Below, in pieces: positions 18,196 through 24,455 of a stretch of 64,000 nt of DNA. Both the position numbers and the translations under genes were made by a program. The stretch is from Shewanella pealeana ATCC 700345 (lineage in GTDB: Bacteria > Pseudomonadota > Gammaproteobacteria > Enterobacterales > Shewanellaceae): assembly GCF_000018285.1 (NCBI RefSeq), contig NC_009901.1, positions 1,983,001 through 2,047,000 on the forward strand, given 5' to 3'. The notes below the pieces were generated by a model. The model was not told the origin of the DNA and ran no database searches. It worked only from the letters and a program-made list of their open reading frames with translations. The stretch's first letter is position 1, and every line of letters starts with the position of its first letter.

Positions 18196-18485
18196 AGATA
18201 CGGCTGCGGGCTTCGATTTCAGGGTGAGTGATAACGAAGTTATCAAGCTTTCGAACGAGAGGCTGGATGCCGAACTGGCCTTTAAACACGGATATTGTTT
18301 GTCATCGCAGAGTTTACAGGGAACCTTTCCGTTATAAAGAAGTGCAGCGTCTCGCAGAAGTGACTGCACATACCTCGCTGGAGGCGATTGATAACCATGA
18401 AGCGAAAATGTAGAACACACTCCCCCGTAGCAACAAGCACAAAGATAAATGTAATCAGCCTTCATTCGAAGGCTAACCAACTTTG
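18196..18485. repeat. Interspersed repeat copy R1, right part
   Basis: Shares long near-identical blocks with R3: CAGGGTGAGTGATAACGAAG from 18220, TCAAGCTTTCGAACGAGAGG, GATGCCGAACTGGCC, CTGGAGGCGATT, AAGCGAAAATGTAGAACACA, and the hairpin AGCCTTCATTCGAAGGCTAA. A minus-strand reading frame across this copy resembles one in R3 only because the DNA is repeated; I do not regard it as a gene. Confidence 0.85.
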
Positions 18486-18498
18486 GGGCAAAAGCTAT

Positions 18499-18603
18499 TC
18501 ACCACAGAGGACACGGAGATCACGGAGAAGATCAACATCGAGGCCTGTAAAGCTCTTCATCTTTACCTCCGTGAACTTGGTGAAAGCACAGCACTCCGTG
18601 GTG
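18499..18603. repeat. CCACAGAGG-type REP hairpin repeat
   Basis: CACCACAGAGGACACGGAG at 18500 and CACTCCGTGGTG ending 18603 form an interrupted long inverted repeat, with inner arms CACGGAG (18512-18518) and CTCCGTG (18567-18573). This ACCACAGAGGACACGGAG word is a widely scattered bacterial intergenic repeat. A degenerate right half (CTTAGTGAAAG...CTTCGTGGTAGAG) also trails copy R3 near 20555-20585. Confidence 0.75.
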
Positions 18604-18662
18604 AGATTAGTGCTTTGTAAAAAATGAAGTTAACGTTAAATTTAAGCGTTAGCTAAACACAC

Positions 18663-18967
18663 TTTGGGGCATTTCCAATTTAGCAATAGAACCAGTATGT
18701 CTAAGCTAAAACACCAATTACGCACGCGGGCTTCGATGATAGAGCCGTGCAATGACATCCACGTCACTACGGAATTTATGAATCAGTTCACATCAGATTT
18801 CATTCCAGAGCTTACTGGAGTTATTCTTTCATGAACCAAAGCAACGTCTGCACATGCCCGGTGGAGGCGAGTGATAGCTATTAAGCTAGCAAGCAGAAAT
18901 AGCTTCATCGTAGCCCAAGGAAAAAATAACCTACCTTCATCGAAGGCTAACTAACTTTGGATGTGCG
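18663..18967. repeat. Interspersed repeat copy R2 (degenerate)
   Basis: Starts TTGGGGCATTTCC like R3, then ACACCAATTAC, GCGGGCTTCGAT (as in R1), TCTGCACATGCCCGGTGGAGG, and ends CTTCATCGAAGGCTAACTAA. The middle part differs strongly from R1 and R3. No gene within it. Confidence 0.65.
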
Positions 18968-19233
18968 ATTTGTTAGGCCTCAATCAACGCCAATCTATAT
19001 AATTATCGTCAATTGTTGAAGCACCGAAAGAACGTAATTTTTATGCAAAAAAACTGAAGCTAAAACATAACTTAACTCAGCATATAGCCTCGGCTTCCCC
19101 CATGAATTCTCAGAAGCTAATAAACTCCACCCAACCACTTATTGTCGACATTATAGTGGGAATTCATAGTATTTATGTGACAAAAAGGCTAGCCCAACGT
19201 AAGGTTGTCGACAAAACAACAAAAGGGAACTTT

Positions 19234-19935
19234 ATGAATTTATACAGCACGCTTGGTTTTTTGAACACAATCTTTATACTCATTAGCTTAATCGGTGTAT
19301 TTTCTCAACTACAAAAAATATGGAAGAGAAAGAAGGATCTAGAAACAAAAGATAATAGTTCTGAACTACTATCTTTAAATCAATTCTCGGTAAGTTTTTT
19401 GGCCTACTTTTCGTTTTTCATCTACGGGTATAGTATCGAACCATTTAACCATTATATCGTTTGGCCTCGGCTTATAGCATCATTACTAGTGGGTCTTATA
19501 TTATTTGAAATTTGGCAAGACCGAAAAAATAAGTCATCTACAGCTTGTTTATCAGTTGCTATAGCGATCTTCATTCTAGGTAGTTTAGGGCTTAGCTTTG
19601 GTAACATTTATACCGACGAAAGCAAATTAATTTCAAGTAGCCTAATTGTTGTTGTCACCTTGCTAATTGCTCAAGGCTATTATCACCAGATTATGTTGAT
19701 TGCTCGCTCAGGACAAACAGGAGCTGTCGATCTAAGAATGAGTCAATTCATTCTAATGATGGATATCTCAACTATAGCTTTTGCTCTCAGCATGGGATTG
19801 AGCGATGGTTGGCCGTTATTCGTTCTTGCAACAGTCAGTGGAATTACTAAACTGAACATCATGTTCTTATTTCGCTGGGTTAGGCTAAGTAAAACCGCTC
19901 AGCAACGTAGAAATGCATATTTAGCATTAACTTAA
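19234..19935 (+). CDS. PQ-loop-like multi-span membrane protein, unknown function
   Basis: 233 aa from the ATG at 19234 with AAAGGGA upstream; the frame is open for another 44 codons upstream but those lack a ribosome site and membrane character. About seven hydrophobic segments. Two similar units are seen: GVFSQLQKIWKRKKD...LSLNQFSVSFLAYFSFFIYG and GYYHQIMLIARSGQTGAVDL...QFILMMDISTIAFALSMG, which follow the PQ-loop pattern (x-Q-x-x-K/R...S/D...F...YG) although the prolines are replaced. PQ-loop/SWEET proteins move small solutes; no substrate can be assigned. AT-rich, isolated between repeat copies R2 and R3, so probably acquired. Confidence 0.65.
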   Translation: MNLYSTLGFLNTIFILISLIGVFSQLQKIWKRKKDLETKDNSSELLSLNQFSVSFLAYFSFFIYGYSIEPFNHYIVWPRLIASLLVGLILFEIWQDRKNKSSTACLSVAIAIFILGSLGLSFGNIYTDESKLISSSLIVVVTLLIAQGYYHQIMLIARSGQTGAVDLRMSQFILMMDISTIAFALSMGLSDGWPLFVLATVSGITKLNIMFLFRWVRLSKTAQQRRNAYLALT

Positions 19936-20157
19936 CAACAGCATATTGCGGCTTTGTTTCCTAAATTGAATTAACGAACAAAGCCCTCAAATATTCGATC
20001 TCTTAACAGCTAAGTAAGTTTCAGACGAGTGTGAAAAGGTGAAAAGCGGGTATTTATGCCTAACCAAAAATAATCAGCAATTGTCATTTATCGATTAGTA
20101 AAAGTAGGTCAACTGCCTTTTTACTTATCAGTAGTACTTATCGCCAGTAACACGTAA

Positions 20158-20591
20158 TGGGGGCATTTCCGTGTTAGGTACCAGACAATACAAATCCAAA
20201 TAAGTACACCAATTACCTAGTGTAGATACAGCTGAAGCCGTCGAAAACAGGGTGAGAGATAACGAAGTTATCAAGCTTTCGAACGAGAGGCAGGATGCCG
20301 AACTGGCCTTTAAACACGGATGTTGTTTGTTTTCGTTGAGCCTACAAGGCCAGTTCAGTTCCATACTGAATTTGGCATTCCCTCCGTCCATGGAGGTTAG
20401 ACGTACTAGCGGCGTGCTTCAGAAGTGTCTGCACATCCCCCGCTGGAGGCGATTAGCAACCATGAAGCGAAAATGTAGAACACACTTCCCCGTAGCCACA
20501 GCTCAGAAAAAATGTAATCAGCCTTCATTCGAAGGCTAACTCACCTTGTTGTACTTAGTGAAAGTCTAGCGCTTCGTGGTAGAGTTAGCCT
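20158..20591. repeat. Interspersed repeat copy R3 (uninterrupted)
   Basis: The only copy that can be read through. Begins GGGGGCATTTCC, runs through TACACCAATTACC, GTGTAGATACAGCTG, CAGGGTGAGAGATAACGAAG, TCGAACGAGAGGCAGGATGC, CTGGAGGCGATTAGCAACC, AAGCGAAAATGTAGAACACA and AGCCTTCATTCGAAGGCTAA. A related fragment (TAGCCTTCATTCGAAGGTAA) sits at 21960-21979. Confidence 0.85.
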
Positions 20592-20869
20592 GTAGCTGAA
20601 TATGTAAACAATTCAGTGGCTAAGAAATTAGGGCTTACCTGTGGGTAAAGTGAAGCCTTATGTTAGGAACGAGAAGCATGGAAACTCGGACATGACGAAA
20701 CAACATCCATGTTTAAAGCCCTGTTCGGCATCGAATGAAGGAACATATTCGCATATTGTTTGTTACCAATAAGGCCCTAGGTTTGCCGAAGGGGTTTAAC
20801 TTATGCGGTTTATTTGGTATATTTTATACAATGAGTTCTATGTGATGTAATTTTTAATAAAAAGGTAAT
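20592..20869. other. Right edge of the accessory island
   Basis: No gene and no further copy of the repeat. A TATTTTATACAAT promoter-like stretch lies around 20818-20832, suitable for the downstream aldolase gene. The 222 bp from 19936 to 20157 likewise show nothing I can name. Confidence 0.4.
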
Positions 20870-20872
20870 ATG

Positions 20873-21841
20873 ATGGAAACAAATAACACAGATTGGCGCT
20901 ATACGGTTATGCCGGCCGTGTTTACATGGCTAAAAGAGTCAGAATCCGGTGCCGTTGAAATAGACCTTGAAGCAACCCAAAAATACGCTGCAGATATTTT
21001 AAACGTGCAAGGCAAGGGCGGAAGCAGAATGGGGGGGCTTGTTGGCTCTGGCACTCTAGGTGAGAATAGCTACCTAAGCTCTGATCAGCGTCTTTCTTTA
21101 CTTAAAGCCCTTTCTGATGTTGCTAAACAATATAATGTTCCATTAATCAGTGGCGCTGCGGCAGAAACTAAAGAAGATCTTGCCAAAATCGTTACAGAAC
21201 TTGCGACGGTTGGCGTGGATACCGTGATGGTGATGCCACCAAAAACTAAGGAAGCTCCTTCTGATGAAGACATGTACGCGTACTATGAGCTTTCTGCAAT
21301 AGCTGCAAAAGAGGCTGGCATAACAATTATGCCTTATAACAACCCTGATGCAGCCGGATATCATGCGCTTTCAACAGATATTCTTAGAAAACTTGCTGCT
21401 CTACCTGAAGTTACGGCTCTTAAAATATCGACGACAGATGTTTCAACTATTGAAACGCTGATGTTAGAGAACAAAGATTTAAAAATTCTGGCAGGTGTTG
21501 ACACTGTAACTGTACATGCAGGACTTGCTGGAGCATGCGGTGGCATTACAGGCGTAGGTTGTGTATTCCCAAAAGCCAGTGTATCTATGCAAGAGTATGT
21601 TAATAATGGAGAATGGGCTGAGGCAAACAAAATTTCTCAGGCTATGAATTCTATATCCTATCTTGATGCTCAGCCATTGCTTATGGAATATCTTAAGTTT
21701 GCTTTTGGAATTCACCACAATGACGCTGATGGCGGTCTTCGTACCCTTGGTAAGAAGTTAACTCAAGAGCAAATTGATGATGTCCGCGCAAGATATCTTC
21801 TAGCGAAAGAAAGACTTGAAGTTCTGGGTTTAGCTGACTAA
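20873..21841 (+). CDS. Dihydrodipicolinate synthase / N-acetylneuraminate lyase family protein
   Basis: 322 aa (ATG 20873; a second ATG directly precedes it). Class I aldolase TIM barrel: GTLGE at 60-64 in place of GTTGE, YNNP with the proton-relay Tyr155, and Schiff-base Lys184 in ALKIS. AGVDTVTVHAGLAGACGGITG follows as the (beta/alpha) end motif. The active site is complete, but this is not a typical DapA by sequence, and the dap pathway genes are not nearby, so substrate (pyruvate plus an unknown aldehyde or keto acid) is open. Monocistronic with its own terminator. Confidence 0.85.
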   Translation: METNNTDWRYTVMPAVFTWLKESESGAVEIDLEATQKYAADILNVQGKGGSRMGGLVGSGTLGENSYLSSDQRLSLLKALSDVAKQYNVPLISGAAAETKEDLAKIVTELATVGVDTVMVMPPKTKEAPSDEDMYAYYELSAIAAKEAGITIMPYNNPDAAGYHALSTDILRKLAALPEVTALKISTTDVSTIETLMLENKDLKILAGVDTVTVHAGLAGACGGITGVGCVFPKASVSMQEYVNNGEWAEANKISQAMNSISYLDAQPLLMEYLKFAFGIHHNDADGGLRTLGKKLTQEQIDDVRARYLLAKERLEVLGLAD

Positions 21842-21861
21842 TCCTTTCAAATCTTCAAAAA

Positions 21862-21890
21862 GAGAAAGCTCCGTTTTACGGGGCTTTTTT
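21862..21890 (+). terminator. Terminator after the DHDPS-family gene
   Basis: AAAGCTCCG / CGGGGCTTT stem (one G-U pair), TTTTA loop, T-run. Confidence 0.82.
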
Positions 21891-22071
21891 GTTTGCCTTC
21901 GGAATTTAAAAGCGTGCTTAATTTAGAGTGGCTTTCAAGATATTCCTTTTTAATTCTTCTAGCCTTCATTCGAAGGTAAGCATGTTTTTTAAGCTTAATT
22001 TCATAAAAGGCTATTAATTCTTATTTAGATCCGCTAAAAATATTGTCACCTTTCAACTGTTATTGAGTGTA

Positions 22072-23100
22072 ATGCAACAAGCCTGTAGCTATAAACCGCA
22101 TATGAGAGTCGGCGACCAATCCTATCCAGCCTATGAACTGAAAAACCTCATAGGTTACCTTAAGTTGTATTTTTCTCATGAGCTTGTTGAGCAGCTTTAT
22201 ACTGATATTGGAATCGGTGAAGCAGAGCTCATGCTGAGTCAACATGTGTATGTGTGGCAGGTTGATTATGCCATGAGTTACATTCGTAACTTAACTCAAG
22301 ATGCTGAAGTGGCGGCCAAGGCCGCATCGGCTTATAAGGTTAACGATCTCGAACCCTTGTTGCCCCATTTAGCCCAATTTAAGACGTTAGGTGAATGTTT
22401 GCAGTTTGCCGTTTCTCACCCAGAATTGGTTGGCAGTTTTTCTGATACCCTACTTAGAAATAATGATGGCTGTTTGCACGTCAGATGGTTAAACACCAAT
22501 CGTGTCGATATCGAGCGATACAGCTGCCAATTTCAGCATAGTGTCTGTTCACTGTTAGCCTTTGCTAAGGAGCTGACAGGTGAGGCGATAAGCGTCTCAC
22601 ATCTCGCCCTTGCTGAGCCTTATCGTGAAGCTAAATTTTTAACGGCGCAGTCGGGAACTGAGATCGTATTTGATGCGGAATTTTTCGAGTGGTCGATTGA
22701 ACACCGCTACCTAGCGCTACCCATTACCTTTGAGTTTGTTGCTGAGCAGGGCGAGCGTTGTATTGATAACTCACGCTCCTATATTGCAGAGCTATTGGCG
22801 ATTCTACGACAGCAAGCCCCTGCATTACCAAACATGGAGGAGATGGCTGGCTTGCAAAATATTAGCGCTAGAACCTTAAGGCGTAGATTGGCCGCTGCCA
22901 ACACCAGCTACCAGAAACTGGTGGACCAAGTGCGCTGTCAGATGGCGATTGACTTGATTCTAACTAGCGACTATTCAATCGATGAAATTTCCGATCTCAT
23001 GGGGTTTGGCGATGTTAGCCATTTTAGACAGAGCTTTAAGCATTGGATTGGTCATCCCCCCGGACACTTTCATAGGCTTAATCGCCCTTTAACGAATTAA
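22072..23100 (+). CDS. AraC-family transcriptional regulator (arabinose-binding-domain type)
   Basis: 342 aa from ATG 22072 (a TTG three codons earlier is possible). The ~230-residue N-terminal domain resembles the OruR/ArgR-type sensor domain of AraC regulators (SYIRNLTQDAEVAAKAA...PHLAQFKTLGECLQFA). C-terminal double HTH: NISARTLRRRLAAANTSYQKL and DYSIDEISDLMGFGDVSHFRQSFKHW, followed by GHPPGHF (PxxFR-like). No effector predicted. It converges with the heme lipoprotein gene and is not obviously linked to it. Confidence 0.88.
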   Translation: MQQACSYKPHMRVGDQSYPAYELKNLIGYLKLYFSHELVEQLYTDIGIGEAELMLSQHVYVWQVDYAMSYIRNLTQDAEVAAKAASAYKVNDLEPLLPHLAQFKTLGECLQFAVSHPELVGSFSDTLLRNNDGCLHVRWLNTNRVDIERYSCQFQHSVCSLLAFAKELTGEAISVSHLALAEPYREAKFLTAQSGTEIVFDAEFFEWSIEHRYLALPITFEFVAEQGERCIDNSRSYIAELLAILRQQAPALPNMEEMAGLQNISARTLRRRLAAANTSYQKLVDQVRCQMAIDLILTSDYSIDEISDLMGFGDVSHFRQSFKHWIGHPPGHFHRLNRPLTN

Positions 23101-23117
23101 AGGGCGCAGTCATTACT

Positions 23118-24305
23118 TTATTGCTGACAATTACCAAGCTCAGGCGCCATTTCATCAATCCACAGCTCTATGAGTGCTACAGCGTCTGTATGAGCTATGC
23201 TACGGCCTATTGGCGGCATTCTATCTTTAGGCTCATTGAGCTCTTGCCTGTAAACCACAATAGAGTGTTCACCATCTGCGGGAATAATGTCATAGGACAA
23301 ACCCTTTGCGCCGCCATCCCACCCCGGCGGCTGCTTACAAATACCATACTCGAAGCTGGTATGGTCCACGTAAAATCCCAGCCTTAATCCTGAAATGCTG
23401 GCAAAACCTTGTGGGTTATGGCAATGGGCGCAGTTAATATCTAAATATCCTTTTGCCCTGATTGTTAATGGTGCAGACTCATCAAATATATCATAGGCTT
23501 TGCCAACTTGTGCAAGCTCAGGCAGGTCCGTGAGCAGACCGAGTTGTTGCCATAACATTAGCTGATTAATCTCACTGCCTCGATAAGACACAGGTCTATT
23601 GAGTAGGTGAGCCTTTAAGCCAATGGGATCAATACTACTGCTATTATCACCACCCGTTTGATGACAGAGCTTACATTCGGCTCGACTCGGAACATGGTAA
23701 GCAAAACTTTGGCTCTCGCCTTTGTGGTTAAGGGTATGAGCTATATCCATACCAGCTTGTTGAAGAGTCGCTTCGCCGTCTTGCCAGATGTAAGGCAGCG
23801 TCGTCCAGCCTGCCTCTCGGTGGATCAGTAGTCGTGTTTCAATTAATACTTCATTACCAGCACCCGTTACCTGTGTATCGAAAGGCAGGGAAAAGGTTTT
23901 GACTAATACCGTCCCCACTGGCATATCGAACGTCTCTGTGGCGTTATAGCTAAGGCTTTTGCCTTCAGGCACATAGATGAAGCGGTGTTTACTGGCGTAG
24001 TTAGAGAAGAGTTGAGTCGATAATTGATACGGGACTCCAGGTAAAATGGGAGAGCTAGTTGGAATGCTTGAGTCGACAAACAGACCATACTGGGCCAATG
24101 ACTCACAATCCTCATTCATTAAGGCGTCCCAGTTTACCTCGCTGGTGCTCGCTTCGCAGGCGGAGCTCGGATCGGGTGTTGGGTCAGGAGTGGGATCAGG
24201 AGTCACGCTCGGCACTTCGCCTTGAACAGCTGTGTCAGCTTGTTCATCTGAGCCACCACAGCTAATTAACGACATAAGTAGCATAAGTAGAGTTAGTTTA
24301 CGCAT
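23118..24305 (-). CDS. Diheme-motif lipoprotein of the HNE_0200 family (TIGR03806-like)
   Basis: 395 aa. Lipobox LISC (Cys16), then a low-complexity PDPTPDPTPDP spacer. Two CXXCH motifs: CKLCH at 211 and CAHCH at 292, so probably a periplasmic or outer-membrane c-type heme protein. Signature stretches are PYQLSTQLFSNYASKHRFIYVPEG, LIETRLLIHREAGWTTLPYIW and KDRMPPIGRS. This family is known to pair with, or be fused to, a parallel beta-helix protein; here the neighbour 24456-27110 is exactly such a fusion, and this gene is a second stand-alone copy. Function unknown. Confidence 0.85.
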   Translation of the reverse strand: MRKLTLLMLLMSLISCGGSDEQADTAVQGEVPSVTPDPTPDPTPDPSSACEASTSEVNWDALMNEDCESLAQYGLFVDSSIPTSSPILPGVPYQLSTQLFSNYASKHRFIYVPEGKSLSYNATETFDMPVGTVLVKTFSLPFDTQVTGAGNEVLIETRLLIHREAGWTTLPYIWQDGEATLQQAGMDIAHTLNHKGESQSFAYHVPSRAECKLCHQTGGDNSSSIDPIGLKAHLLNRPVSYRGSEINQLMLWQQLGLLTDLPELAQVGKAYDIFDESAPLTIRAKGYLDINCAHCHNPQGFASISGLRLGFYVDHTSFEYGICKQPPGWDGGAKGLSYDIIPADGEHSIVVYRQELNEPKDRMPPIGRSIAHTDAVALIELWIDEMAPELGNCQQ

Positions 24306-24352
24306 ACATCACCTACGGCTGTTATACCAATTTGAATTGATTCTAGAGTTAG

Positions 24353-24380
24353 AAAAAGGCCGGGAGTCCCCGGCCTTTTT
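24353..24380 (-). terminator. Terminator between the two heme-lipoprotein genes
   Basis: AAAAAGGCCGGG / CCCGGCCTTTTT hairpin with T-runs on either strand, just downstream of the fusion gene and upstream of the shorter paralogue. It implies separate transcripts. Confidence 0.85.
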
Positions 24381-24455
24381 ATCGATAAGAGCGTTTATGG
24401 CTCTTAGTTTTTGATACTAGCTGTGCAAATTAGCAGTGCAAATTAGCTTTGCATG

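Larger units (their letters stand above)
16871..18200 (+). mobile_element. IS110-family (IS1111-type) insertion sequence
   Basis: A 345-aa IS110-type transposase gene lies between a 10-bp inverted repeat TGGACTCCCC (16878-16887) and GGGGAGTCCA (18182-18191). Subterminal inverted repeats are a mark of the IS1111 subgroup. The pentamer AGATA occurs just outside both (16871-16875 and 18196-18200). Comparison with repeat copy R3 shows that the DNA on both sides joins into one continuous repeat if the ~1.33 kb between the two AGATA copies is removed. The exact ends within AGATA cannot be fixed from sequence alone. Confidence 0.85.

Noticed and set aside
18154..18480. Minus-strand reading frame resembling another at 20128-20391
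   Set aside because: The similarity (CLKASSASxLSFESLITSLSLTL) follows from the repeated DNA of R1 and R3. There is no good ribosome site, and the frames differ outside the repeat.
18955..18975. attC-like GGCTAAC...GTTAGGC at the end of R2
   Set aside because: The two cores are only ~20 bp apart, too short for an attC, and the sequence belongs to the repeat family.
14531..20869. Phage-defence or toxin-antitoxin system in the island
   Set aside because: No nuclease, toxin-antitoxin pair, helicase or restriction gene is present. The small cassette genes show no such motifs apart from the ASCH protein.
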